A stretch of DNA of 64,000 bases from Eudorina sp. 2006-703-Eu-15 (Eukaryota > Chlorophyta > Chlorophyceae > Chlamydomonadales > Volvocaceae), in the NCBI GenBank assembly GCA_003117195.1, contig BDSI01000068.1, positions 248,001 through 312,000 of the forward strand. The letters are read 5' to 3'. The translations under genes were made by a program, and so were the position numbers. Of this stretch, positions 1-13,428 are shown one piece after another. Each line of letters begins with the position of its first letter. The stretch's first letter is position 1. The notes beneath the pieces were generated by a model. The model was given only the letters and a program-made list of their open reading frames with translations, had not been told where the DNA came from and searched no databases.

Positions 1-600
1 GCTTTATGAATTCAAGTTATTTTCGTGCTTGTAGCTCTCACGCGTAGCTTTGGCTGTTCAGCTTCCCGTACGAATGCAGGAACAATACGCGAACCCGTGT
101 CAACCTTCCAAATCTATAGGAAAGAAGCGACATTTGTTTGAGTTGCTTGTGACACGAAGGGAAGGCCATCCGCGACTGGAAAGGGGATACCGGTACATAA
201 AACCTCCCGGGAACCACCACCAGCGCGCTGAGCGCGCTACGCACCAACAGAAACACCCCCTGCGCCCACTACGGAAAAGGCAAAGACATAAAAAAATGGC
301 AAGATCAGACAATACAGGAGCTTCGCAGAGATTAGAAGGAGGCAGACTTGCAACCGAACAGGCACAGGACAAGGACAAGCAAGGGAAGCCAACGAAAACA
401 AGGCTGGTAACACACTCCGAGGCAGGAAGGGGATCATGAGCAAGCTAGCTGATCCGGCTGATCAAGGCAGAAGATACTATAAGGCAATACTTCCTCACAC
501 GTGAAGACTCCAACCCACCGCAATCGCACCCCCAACACGAGAAGGCGACAGACCGCCCCACACGCCCAACCGTGCCCTAAGTACACCCCATTAGGCCCAA
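1..600. other. No gene recognised; repeat-flank sequence
   Basis: I see no convincing coding region here. The short open frames on both strands lack family resemblance or splice structure. The right edge (from about 603) enters a dispersed repeat whose end resembles the copy at 55086-55121. Confidence 0.4.
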
Positions 601-602
601 GA

Positions 603-642
603 GGTATACACCGTTGATTCCTTTGGGGTCCGCTGTTCCTTC
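603..642 (+). repeat. Dispersed repeat end, GGGGTCCGCTGT type
   Basis: The segment reads GTATACACCGTTGATTCC and then TTTGGGGTCCGCTGTTCC. It nearly matches 55086-55121 and shares its last 15 bases with other copies in this window (2069-2133, 20991-21041, 29311-29356, 54535-54556, and a reverse copy at 10345-10378). It is probably the end of a short transposable element. Confidence 0.6.
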
Positions 643-689
643 CTGTAGCGAAGTGCAGGTGCTGGAGCTTGTTTGTGCCGTCTTTCGGG

Positions 690-1382
<693 letters not shown>

Positions 1383-2068
1383 CCTCCACGCGTTCCGCGG
1401 GGTATCACGTGATGCCGGGCAGTCAACTCGGCCATTTCCCACGGCCATATCTACATTCGCCCACCCACCGGCTGAACCCCGCAACGCACTCCATCGCCTC
1501 CCCCACCTCTCCCACTCTGCCGGCCTTTCCAACCCCACCCACAACGCTTGGACCGGTGCCCCGCATGCATACGGGCATCCCGTCCGTGACCGGGATCGGT
1601 GGGGAGCCAACCTTTCCTCTGGCCCGCTACCCGGATCACACCCGCATTGTCCGCACATATGTCATTACCCCACCGGCCGCTGGTACACTGGCGTCCCTTC
1701 CGTACACTACCGTACGGCATCCATGCCGCGTTCGTACGCGTCCCTGCCTACAAATCCCTCCTTCCCTGCTTCTCATCCGTAGCCGCGCCACCACCATAGT
1801 AACCTGTTTGCTTTCATCCTGTTTGCTTTCACCTTGTTTAGTTACTGTATTCTTTCTTGCTCCCTTCCACTTTGCCTCACAACTTGCTTCCTTCCGCGTT
1901 CCCGCATGCTGGACGACCGACGCTGCTTCCGTGGGGACCGTCACCATATATTGCCATTGTTGGTTCTCAGGAACGGGGTGGTTCCCTGGTAGTGTGGGCC
2001 CGGGGAGTGTTTCGGTGCACTTGGGGAGCCTGTCCGGAGCGCCATGGTGGCGTTAGTTCATTTAGGCA
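1383..2068. other. No gene recognised
   Basis: This stretch is GC-rich with no splice-consistent coding signal. The long frame that crosses it begins in the CA repeat and has no recognisable domain. Confidence 0.4.
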
Positions 2069-2133
2069 GTGTATGGTGAGGAAGCCTCGGCTGTCACCGG
2101 GGCTGTCACCGATGACCCGCGGGGTCCGCTGCA
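2069..2133 (+). repeat. Dispersed repeat end, CCGATGACCCGCGGGGTCC type
   Basis: It matches 20991-21041 (GGTGAGGAAGCTTCGGCTG, then CACCGATGGCCCGCGGGGC) and 29311-29356. A reverse copy lies at 15786-15812. Each copy ends near CGCTGTAAC and is followed by AT-rich simple sequence (AATAATAATA here). Confidence 0.65.
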
Positions 2134-2357
2134 ACATCCTAATAATAATATATTCGTCATAAATTTTACAGGTCGGTACATAATCCGTTTGCGTGCGTCG
2201 TGCGTCTCCGTGTTTAGTATTTGCGATATGATTTGCCTTGCGGTGGTGGCGCGGCTGCCTTGTCCGCGCGCCTGCATATGGTAAGTTTTTTCCTCGCAGG
2301 TTCTATGGTAAGTATATTGGTACCTGGGATCGGGCGGGCGCGCGGGTTGCACTTCTA

Positions 2358-3596
<1,239 letters not shown>

Positions 3597-3680
<84 letters not shown>
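3597..3680 (+). repeat. (CA)n microsatellite
   Basis: A pure CA run of about 84 bases, flanked on the left by GGTTTATTTTAACAC and on the right by TGGCTCAGCTGGGCAGGC. Confidence 0.9.
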
Positions 3681-4174
<494 letters not shown>

Positions 4175-4369
4175 GCCGGCACAGGGGCGCCTGCTGGCAC
4201 ACGTGGGTTCATGACGCGACTGCGTGCCATGTTGGTTCAGTTCTGAATAGGTGACTAACCCATATGTGTCATTCAGGCAGGCAGGACAGGAGTGCGTGAC
4301 ATGCGAGGGGCCGATTGGCGCCCGATAGTTTGCCCGTATGCGTATTAATATACCCATTGCCCGAACCTT

Positions 4370-4515
4370 AAAAAGAAAAGAAGGCTGCGGTGTCGGAAGG
4401 GCGCTGTTAATTTTTGGCGCGCTTTTGGCGCGCTCGGGATACTATCAGCTGGTGCGGGTCGGCTGCCTTGGCCACGCGGACTCACACCACAATGCTGTGC
4501 GTGCGTGCGATCCTC
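4370..4515 (+). repeat. Dispersed repeat shared with an IFT121 intron
   Basis: The segment contains GTGTCGGAAGGGCGCTGT, a GGCGCGC-rich stretch, CAGCTGG, GCTGCCTTGGCC and CAATGCTGTGCGTGCGTG in the same order as 35255-35400. It is therefore a dispersed element present in at least two places. It has no coding capacity that I can see. Confidence 0.65.
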
Positions 4516-4559
4516 GCGTTGTTATCGCAATTTACCCACCGGCAAGCAAAACGCCCATA

Positions 4560-4790
4560 TGTGTGTGTCATATGGGTGGGGTTGCATAACCCCATTCCTG
4601 TACAACCACCCATACGAGTCGTAGGACACGCAAAGAACGCCTGCAAGCACGTGCATGACGCCGCACAAGCAGGGAAAAGGAGACTAATGCCGCCCAAAGG
4701 GGCAATTGCGTTGCGATGGGCCCACATGCGCGCCAAGAGCCTTTCTAACCAAGCCGGGTCCCAGGCCATGGCTTCCAGCATGGTAGGGAA
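4560..4790 (-). mobile_element. 5'-truncated LINE 3' end, minus strand
   Basis: The minus strand encodes AMAWDPAWLERLLARMW followed by AHRNAIAPLGG, matching the tail of the copy at 690-1105. It is followed by the same CTCGTATGGGT word and the hairpin GGGGTTATGCAACCCC. The element then ends in a short ACACACA run. It keeps only the last part of the open reading frame and the 3' untranslated region. Confidence 0.7.
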
Positions 4791-4799
4791 CTGAGGAAA

Positions 4800-5334
4800 G
4801 CCTTCCTAAGATGGATTATTGTCGTAAACAATGGAGTGCCATATTCCCGAAGAAAGTGTAAAGAAAGCATGAAAGAGAACCCGGTAGGGGCTTCTCTTTC
4901 TGCTTTCTGCTTTCTGAGGGCTAGGGGGAAAAACCTATCCCTCCGTGTCCCCCGCTGTCCCCCGCTGTCCCCCGCTGTCCCCTGCTCTTCCCGGCTGGCC
5001 CCAGCTGTCAGTAAGCAGCAATCATCTCTCTGAGCCTGAACGTCATGCTCCGGCATGATCGAGGTGCGCTCGCACGCCCGAGTGAGTGCCGCATAGGGGA
5101 CCTCACCGGGTACTCAAAGAGAAAGAATGCATGCCTGTTGGGCATTCCACCTGAGAGAGGCATCCACCCGGTACCCCACTGTCGCACGCTGTCCCCTGCA
5201 GTCCCCTGCTGTCCCCCGCGGTCTCACGCACGCGTCCCCTCAACATCAGCGTCTCTTCTCTCCCCCCTCGCTTTCTTCGGGCGATCCGTAGGATCCCTAA
5301 GTTATTATATACCTGAACCCCAATGTGCATGAAT
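4800..5334. other. Spacer with CCCCGCTGTC tandem repeats
   Basis: No gene is recognised. About four copies of a 10-bp unit (CCCCGCTGTC) occur around 4945-4985, and related CTGTCCCC words recur at 5179-5225. The right end becomes AT-rich (TTATTATATACC at 5302-5313), just upstream of the tRNA gene. Confidence 0.5.
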
Positions 5335-5407
5335 GTCCTCATGGTGTAATGGTTATCACGTTTGTCTTACACACAAAAGGCTCCCAGTTCGATCCTGGGT
5401 GAGGACA
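5335..5407 (+). tRNA. tRNA-Val (anticodon UAC)
   Basis: The 73 bases fold as a complete cloverleaf. The acceptor stem GTCCTCA pairs with TGAGGAC. The D arm GTGTAATGGTTATCAC is the usual valine form. The anticodon stem TTTGT/ACAAA encloses the loop CTTACAC, giving anticodon TAC. The T arm is CCCAG-TTCGATC-CTGGG, and the discriminator base is A. Internal A and B boxes are intact (TGGTGTAATGG and GTTCGATCC). There is no intron and no encoded CCA. An AT-rich stretch (TTATTATATACC) lies about 20 bp upstream, as is common for plant-lineage tRNA genes. It reads valine GTA codons and is probably functional. Confidence 0.93.
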
Positions 5408-7579
5408 CTCACATTTATTAAATTGAGGGTCGGTTCTCGATCTCAGTTGTCGTGTTGCTGACTTTTTTGCCAGGGCGTGGCGCGGCAGGGGCTGGTAAGT
5501 GGGAAAAGTGCCTGAATGCGGTGCCAGCTGTCGGCATGTGGATGGCAGCGGTTTCGTAGCCCTAGATCCGGTTGCCGTACGTATGGTACCTCTCCAAATT
5601 GGTGCTTCGGGGCGCGATCCTCCAGTTGCGTGTATTTCTTGTGGGCGCACGCTCACAATCACCCAACTTGCTTATATCGCCATTTGCAAGAGATCTAACA
5701 GAGTGCTGCGTGCGTAAGATGGATGCCACATGGCCACATGGCCTCCATAGCGCCATGGGGGCGGCCCAGATCGCCAAGTATCTTCTCACCCAACGAACAG
5801 TCTGGCCGGCCTGGTCAACCTGCCGATATCCAGCCAGGTCTTAGGTGGAATTACGGTGCGCAGCCGCCACTGCCAACGGACTGCCCGAGCTTGGAGCTCT
5901 GTTGAGAGCACGGCCTCGGCGCCTCACCCGCAAGGTCAGGCCGCAGGGCCAGTAACCTGCTGTAAGCCGGGCTGCAGGCGCGTTCCTCGGCCGTCACATG
6001 CACAGTACCGTAAGTCAGTGCCATGTTGTTCACGTGGCTCAACCCGTCAATTGCGTGTGCCGACCTTCAGGGTAGAAGGCCATGAGAGGTATATAAGTCA
6101 ATGTCGAAGGGCATGTGTTGTTCGACGGCAGGGGATGTAACTCTCAGCTTCAACGTGTTCACATATCGGGGGAACGTGCTGTGCGCGCGTGAGACGGTGT
6201 GAGAAGCAACAATACATGAATCTGCAGTACGCCTCATTCGGTTGGCTGACGGAGGGTGACGATCGGTTGTAACGATCGCTTCCTAACGGAGGGTAACCAA
6301 GCGACACAGGAGGCCAATCCCTTCAGATTTTCGACTGCGTTGCGCCTGGTTGCGCAACGAGTTTTCTGTCAACGGTTGTACTCCACGACAGAGTACGGTA
6401 AGGACCCCAAACCATGTCATGATGCCGCCTCATTTAAGCTGAATCACATGATACCATAGGCTATTCACGAGTGTCAGCTGAACTAATCGGAAGATTTTGT
6501 CAAAGCCCTCAACTACCTCCTACTGCTCCTACTGGCTCTACGAACGATGCTCAAAATTCAAGATACGTGAGAATAACAGGCAACGCTGTTTCTTGTTGTA
6601 ATCTCCATGACCAACATCGTTTAACGGCCATTTAATGCTTTGCTTCCGGTGTAGTTCTCGTTGTAACCGTATCCCAACTGGATGGCCAAATCCTGCAAAA
6701 ATAAGTGGCATAATTAGTGTTGAAGTTAATATGAATTATCTCTGGTTTTCAATCGATTGCGTTGATTGTTAAGCATAAGGTTCGTTTGTACGGCAGGTGG
6801 GCGGCACCATGCTTAGATGCGCAGCGTCGCTCAGGAAGGGCAGCGTGCCATAGTTACAAAATAACCAATTCATCAATAGGTTTTTGATATAATTGTCTTA
6901 AGTTTTCTTGATGCACTGATCACAAGAAGCAACGTTACCCTCGGAAGAAAATTGCGTCGGAAGGAAATTGTCATCCCTCTGCGATGAAGTCTTAATTTAA
7001 TTATTAATGTTGGATTGTTGATTTTGTTATCTTAAAAAATGGGCAAGGATACTATAAATCAACGAACCCGCAGTCGAGCGTCTTCCGTTGCCGTTGCCTG
7101 GGTTGTGATCCAAGCCACATTTACAATATCGACCGCTGCATGTACGACAAATTATCTGTTTGCATGTTATTGTTAATGCTCGAGGGACAAGTGGGTTTGG
7201 ATGCACACCTGGACACCCTGTTGCCGTCGGTTGCCTTACGTAACGCTTGCTGCTGCCAACCCGTTCCAACTATCCCTGGACGCATTCGCCTGTGATGCAT
7301 AACACTTACAGATCACACCAAAGAGGTGTCATCGGCACATGCTGACCGTTACAGGCCCCGTACTGCCCATTCGTGCCAGCGACTATCGCTTGTGCACGTT
7401 CGTTTGTTGTCAGCCCCGCCTCTCCCATGCCCCGGCGCGCATGCTCTCCCGCAACCTCTTCACAGCCCTTTGAAGCTTCGGAAACCCTGTCCTAATCCCA
7501 ATCATTCCAACCTTAATCCCTCCCCTCCCCATCCTTTCCCCCTCGCCACGGCTCCCCCAAATCTGCCTCCCGCGCGCAG
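5408..7579. other. Gene-poor stretch upstream of wall-protein gene A
   Basis: No gene was recognised. A dispersed word (GTAACGATCGCTTCCTAA, around 6268-6286) recurs at 50439-50456. From about 6450 to 7070 the DNA is unusually AT-rich for this window and includes a TATA-like ACTATAAATC near 7051, so it may hold the promoter of gene A. The missing first exon of gene A should lie here, but I could not identify a signal-peptide exon ending in the required phase. Confidence 0.4.
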
Positions 7580-7881
7580 ACCCAGTTGCGCTGTACACCA
7601 ATCCGGCCGTCACCGGCAACGCCCCCAGCACCCTCCTCTCCGCAGTGTCGCAGGTGCTCGGCCGCTGGGAGCCGCTAGCGGCCGGCACCGGTGCCGCCCT
7701 CAAGCCCGCCGCCTCCCAGCCGTCCGCCGGCGAGCTCGCCGCCTCCACCGCCTACATCATCTACACGTCCGGCAATCGGAGCTCCAAACCCTATTGGGCC
7801 GCAGAGTCCCTCTCCACCAACACCTCCAAGCTCGCGGACCTGGTCCTCTGGATCCGAGCCGGAGGCTCGCTCGTCCTGGTC

Positions 7882-7939
<58 letters not shown>

Positions 7940-9879
7940 CCGCGCCGCCCCCGGCCACCAACTCGTTCCTGCCGCTTCTGAGCACCCTGCTGGGCCGCCC
8001 CACGGGCTGCACTGCGGCCGCCTTCCCCGCCGGCATGCGCATCCTGCGCCGCTTCGGCCTGCCCGCCGCCCTGGGGCCGCTGCCCGTGGACGGCTTCCGC
8101 TACCAGCCCGGCGACCCGTACACGGGGCTCAGCTGCCCCAGCCCGGCCGCCGCGCCGTCACCGGCGCCGGCATCTTCGCCGATGGTGATGGGGTTCGGCG
8201 GGCTGGCCGTGTACTCATCTACGCCGTCGAAAGACAAGCCCGCCATCGCGGCCGCGATCACGTGGAGTGTGGGCAACGGCGCCATCACGTGGTGTGGCGC
8301 CGACGTGGTGGCGGACCCGCAGGGCACCGTCGCGGTACGTTGTGTACGACTCATGTGTACGACCCATGTGTACGGCCCATGTGTGCGACCCATGTGTACG
8401 GCCCATGTGTGCGACCCATGTGCGCAAAGCGCAATCCATGGGTGTTGCATCAAGCGCGCCGTTTGTTGCGGGTTCCCCACAAGGAAGGGCGTTTCTGGCG
8501 GACGGAGTTGTGTGGCACACGCGGTCTGTGCGCGCTCGTCCTGGGCTGGGGCGATCACGCGCTGTGGGGCCTTTGCGAGGCTCGCCCCAGCCTCGCTGGG
8601 GCGTTGAGGACCAGTACAGACCTGGACAGCGCAGAAGATGGTCGCGCAGGTTTCCGACACGTAGGGGCCAACAGGTATTTCGTGCACTCGGGCGCCCGAG
8701 TGCAGCCGCCCCGCCCCGTACATGCACCCCAACCGCCAGGCAACACCTTCCTCTGCCCCCTGTGCCGTACAGTCAGTCGTACAGCCCCCCTCAGCCCTTG
8801 GCTCTGCAACCCTTCCTCGTTCCCGCTCGCAGCTTGTGGCGGCCGCAGCCGTGCTGCTGGGGCCGTGGATTCAACCCCAACCCACGCCGAGTCCCTCCTC
8901 CAGCGCCCCACCCAACCAGTCGCAGCGGAGCCCGCCCCCGTCACTGGCGCGGGACCCGCCTCGGCCGCCCCCACCAACGCCGCCGGCACCGCTGGCGCGT
9001 CCACCGCCGCCGGCGCCTGTCATAAGGTCGTCGCCGCCGTCACCATCCTCTCGCCATTCCCCGCCGTCAGTCCGGCCGCCGCCGCCGCCGTCGCCGCCCG
9101 GGCCACGATCCCCACGGCCGTCACTGACACGCCTACCGCCGCCATCACTGCCGTCGCCGCCGTCGCCGCCACCGCCGCCGTCGCCACCCGGGCCACGGTC
9201 CCCGCGCCCGTCGTCTTCACGCCTGCCTCCACCGTTGCCGCCGCCACCGTCGCCGCCACCGCCGCCGTCGCCACCCGGGCCACGATCCCCGCGGCCGTCG
9301 CCGTCACGCCTGCCTCCACCGTTGCCGCCGCCACCGTCGCCGCCACCGCCGCCGTCGCCACCCGGGCCACGATCCCCGCGGCCGTCGCCGTCACGCCTGC
9401 CGCCGCCGTCACCACCGCCGCCGCCGTCGCTGCCACCACCGTCGCCCTCTCCCTTTCCACCTTCCCCAGCGCGGTCGCCGCCGCTGTCCCCGCCGCTCCG
9501 TAGAACAGCTCCTCCACTGCCCCAACCTCCACCTCCATCGCCCAACCCTTCACCCACCCCGCGGCCCCCTCCTCCACCCACCCCTTCGCCCGCTCCGCCG
9601 CCCCCACGCCGCACCGCGCAGCCTTCCTCCTCGCTCTTGCAGCCCCCCTCCCCCTCACCCCCGCCCGCCTCCTCCCCCTCACCTCCACCCGGCCTCGCAC
9701 CTCGCACCCAACCGCCGCCCGTGCCGAGCCCCCCTCGTCGCCGCCCGTCACCTCCGCCCCCCGAGGACGTCCCCCCTCCAGACGATTTCAGCAGCGGTCC
9801 GCCGCCCGTGGACGAGATGCCGCCGCCACCGCCGCCACCGAAGAAGACTGGCGGCGGCAGCAACACCAAGGGACGCTGA
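7580..9879 (+). CDS. Wall-protein gene A: globular domain plus Pro-rich tail (5' partial)
   Basis: Two exons are visible, 7580-8334 and 8833-9879, joined at a phase-0 intron (GTACGT donor, CTCGCAG acceptor). The first encodes a globular region of about 250 residues (LYTNPAVTG, LADLVLWIRAGGSLVLVGG, ITWSVGNGAITWCGADVV) split by a Gly/Ser linker. The second opens with VAAAAVLLGPWIQPQP and then becomes SPPP-rich, with PPSPPGPRSPRPS repeats and an end of PPPPPPPKKTGGG. Proline-rich tails like this are hydroxylated and glycosylated in volvocine wall proteins. The acceptor at 7579 implies a phase-1 upstream intron, as in genes B-D, but the signal-peptide exon was not found. I do not recognise the globular domain. 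The GG-rich strand pattern is loosely reminiscent of glutamine-amidotransferase-like folds, which is only a guess. Confidence 0.7.
8351..8430 (+). repeat. 13-bp tandem repeat in intron of gene A
   Basis: About six units alternate between CATGTGTACGGCC and CATGTGTGCGACC, starting just inside the donor of the gene A intron. It is a local minisatellite. Confidence 0.8.
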
Positions 9880-12800
9880 TGTGGGGGGTTTGCGCGGGCC
9901 GGGCGGGTTCCTTCCCTGGACGGTCCTACCCTGGAGGTATGGAGCCGCACCTCGGCGCCCACACCCATCCAGTTTGGAGAGGTTGGGAGTTGGGAGTGCG
10001 GCCGGGGAAGGGGGCTGCCTGCCTGTCCACGTTTTGACCAACCTTGCCGGGAGTTGGGAGTGTGGAGCGGAGCTGGTGACCGTCTCGCGCGCGCTGGTGA
10101 CTTGGTGTGTGGGTCTTAAACACAGAGCGAGGTCGCGCTGAGGATAAGCCACACAGCTGGCCGTCGACCGGGTGCTGCTGGCCTTTGACTGGGTGGTGCT
10201 GGCCCTCGACCGGATGAGAGGTAGATTATCTATGCGGGGCAAACAAGCAAACAAGCGCGGGCTGTAGCAGGCCTGCCTGCTGCCGACGGTACGTGTACGG
10301 CAGCTCAAGTGCGCTGCCGCGATGGTGCACAACGTGTATGAATGAATGAATGAATGAATGGACGTTACAGCGGACCGCGTGTACGTAACCGTTACAACCC
10401 CGTGTATGCGGCTGTATGTGCCGTTCCTTCCGGACTGATGACGGACGCATCATGGAGGGAGAGTGGGGGCCGTGAAGCGAGTCTACCGCTAGCTTCGAAC
10501 TTGCTAGCTACTCGTATACCTGTGCTCTCGTTTGCACGCAGACGGGCGAGTTAGTTAGTTTCGCGGTGAGCCCAGCTGGATGTACGGCTTTGTACGACCC
10601 GGAGGGGCGTCGGTCCCAGATACCGTACACTCCTCGAAGATGGCCGCTGGCGGGTTGCGGGCAGGTGGGCGGCCTGGAGGTGCTTTCCCATTCATGAGTA
10701 CGGCAGCGGGTAGGCCGCGGGGAGGGGTTGCAGCGGGCGGCAGTTCAAACATGCCCCCGACCCGCGACACATACGTACGTACCGGCGAGACATACATGGT
10801 GTTGCGGCTGAATATGTGGCTAGATGTAATGTCCTGTAGTGATCCGTGATCGACAGACATCATCAGCCTGCAAGCAAGCGCTTTTCCTTAAGAAGGCGCG
10901 TCACATCAGAATGTGGAGCCAAGGCTGGCATCTAGGGTAACCGAACGGCTGCCACTGCCACTGCCACGGTCCACTGTAAGTGCCACACTTGTGAATTCAA
11001 GGAATGCCCTTGGGTGTTAAGGGCCAGGGCCGCCCGTACGGCATGTGTCGTACCCCCATAGCGGATGGATGGGCGGCGGCGGGCAGGTTTCTATCTCATG
11101 TAGCTATGCAGCGCGCGATGCCTGCCTGTGGGCGTCGTTGGACCGTCACGCGCTCACGCCGCGCCGCGCCTTTCTTATATCTGCCCTAATTTGACGTCAT
11201 CGATTGGCGGCTGCGCGGCTCCGGCCACCGTTGGATGCATGGAAATGAAGGCCCCGCACCGCACCTCACCTCACCGTATTTCCGTGGCGCGGAATGGCGC
11301 CGCCCGGGCCCCGGGAGAGGCGTCTCGCTAGCTATCTAGCCCGCCTACCACCCAGCGCAACGGTGGAGGGACGAAGGGACAGCCTGGGCGGGGACTGAAA
11401 AGACCCCTCTCGCTCCGTTCGTGAGCGCGGTCCGGCGCAATGGGCTGCGTGCGTGCGTGTTGTCGGCTGCGGAAGGTACCGCATATATACACAGCGGCGG
11501 GAGGGAGTTATCGAAAGGTACCGCACATATTCACAGCGGCGGGAGGCACGCACCCCAGGAGCCCTGCAGGGTCTCATGCATCATCACGCAGTCCACCGCC
11601 GTTGGCTGCATGGGCGCGGATGCATGATGGGCGGGGAGGGATGTACGTATGTCCCGACACTCCACGCACGACAAGTCAACACCCCGCCGCCGACACACCT
11701 ATCTCAGGATAGGATGCGGACCAGGTATGTGGAGACGGCCAGCAGATAGAGACGCGGGTGAACCCCTTCCACGCATTCGCTTACTGCTGGAGACCTCATC
11801 CAGCCAAGCATCGGGGACGGACCCAAAGCACCTCAGCGCACTCCCTGCTGCCGCTAGGGTAGCTGAGGTAGGTGGCGTGCGTGCGTGCGCCATCACGCAC
11901 CTCGCTTGATTGGGCGCCCCACGCGACAAGCACGTAACGTATTATTAAGCGGTCGGCCATCACCCACCAGCGAGATGAAATATATACCTAGCTGCCCAAA
12001 CGACGGAGGTCCGGGCAGTAGTAATGGTGGGTTTCGTGGGTGATGAGAAGCTAGCCAGCCCACCCAGAACCGCCCAGGCCCGGATACTTACCGAAACCTA
12101 CGGTTTCACGGTACTCAGTCATACCTGCGGATATCGTGTGTACATTGTGAAGAGTGCAGCAGGGTCATACGGATGGACATACACCGGGTGGTGGTGGCCG
12201 TGCACTGCACCGCCCCGTGGCGGCCCCGCTGGGTGGTGCAGTGCATGGCCACCATACGGGGTGGCGGCCCCTGCTGGGTGGTGCAGTGCATGGCCACCAT
12301 ACGGGGTGGCGACCCCGCTGGGTGGTGCAGTGCATGGCCACCATACGGGGTGGCGGCCCCGCTGGGCACCACTTGAATGGCATCTCCAGTCCATCCTACG
12401 TGGCGTAAGCTGCTGACACGCACCTTGCCGGCTGCTTGACACGCACCTTGCCGGCTACTACTACACACACAAGGGCGGCCCGCCCTCGCCCCAGCGAGCG
12501 AGCGGTGACTTCCATCCGCGCGAGTTGTTTGCACTACGTAGCGGCGGCTTCCTGCGTCATAGCTATGGTTGAATACGGGCGGGGCGAATGGGGCGAATGG
12601 GGCGCGTGCGCTGGCCTTCGCAGCGCGCAACTAAAAAATTTTGGATGCGGTAAGTTAACGAACTTATTTCATCATGACGTGTGTTAGGACGGGCATTGCT
12701 TGCCTCCTGTCTAAGGCATGGTAGCAGCAGTAATAACGAGGTCGGCGCGCCAGCCTAAGGTGGAGGGGCCGGTATACGTAGGTGCGTCCAGGCCGCGAAT

Positions 12801-13039
12801 GAATGAGGGAGCGAGGCGGGGCAGCATGGGTCAGCTCCTCGCTCGAGGTCATCTTTATTCAGGTCATGCACGAAGCACATGCACGCACATACAGCGCAGG
12901 CCGCCGCCGTTAAAACCGAACATTAATTACAATAACCGATCATCGTTTATTTCCGAGGGAACGAAGCTGAGGGTACGTACTGTTGAAACCGAACCCCATA
13001 AACGGTTGTAACGCGGTTCGTGGACTCACGTCGTCCGGT
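9880..13039. other. Intergenic region between wall-protein genes A and B
   Basis: No gene is recognised in these 3.1 kb. They hold a (GAAT)n run at 10338-10360 next to a reverse copy of the GGTCCGCTGTAAC repeat end, scattered GTAACCGTTACAA words (10387), and a 45-bp tandem repeat at 12230-12365. Frames here are short and unsupported. Confidence 0.4.
12230..12365 (+). repeat. 45-bp tandem repeat, three copies
   Basis: Three near-identical units each begin TGGGTGGTGCAGTGCATGGC and continue with CACCATACGGGGTGGCG. A degenerate partial copy precedes them. Open frames over it on both strands simply reflect a unit length divisible by three. Confidence 0.85.
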
Positions 13040-13428
13040 CTGCTGATGCAGGGTTTTGGGGGATGATGAACGACGGAGCCAGACAGTTGCACGGCAGGCG
13101 GGTGTCGTGCTCTTGAACCTGAGAATAAAACCTGGCGACGACGTCCTCTGGAATAATGCAAGGCAGGTCGGACGGACTTGCCAGCAAGTCCAGGAGTTTT
13201 TTAGTGATATATTGCATTCATTATTATTACCAGCGTCGCATTCTTGGCCTTTCGTGTGACATTCGAAGGCCCCTTCATTAGATAGCTGTGCTGCAGATTT
13301 TCTCGGCAAATTCCACAGGCACTAAACTTTGACCTGTTGAGACAAAAGATTATTCTGACAGCAGCTCACATATCCTGGCGTTCAAAATATTACGTTATCT
13401 ACCAGCAGTCGCGCGGTTTTCTTCAATC
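13040..13428 (+). promoter_or_regulatory. Conserved upstream region of gene B
   Basis: The 390 bases before the start of gene B share ordered blocks with the upstream region of gene C (17058-17519): GGTTTTGGG, ACGGCAG then CGGGCG or CGGGTG, ATAAAACCTG, TGGCGACG, GACTTGCCAG and TTATTATTA. The similarity shows that the duplication included the promoter and 5' untranslated region. No definite TATA box was assigned. Confidence 0.5.

Noticed and set aside
5722..5840. ATGGATGCC start resembling the first codons of genes B and C
   Set aside because: No hydrophobic core and no phase-1 donor follow, so it is not accepted as the missing first exon of gene A.
8871..9968. Long Gly-rich minus-strand frame opposite the Pro-rich exon of gene A
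   Set aside because: It is the mirror of CCG/CCN proline codons; the plus strand has the splice-consistent frame and natural stop.
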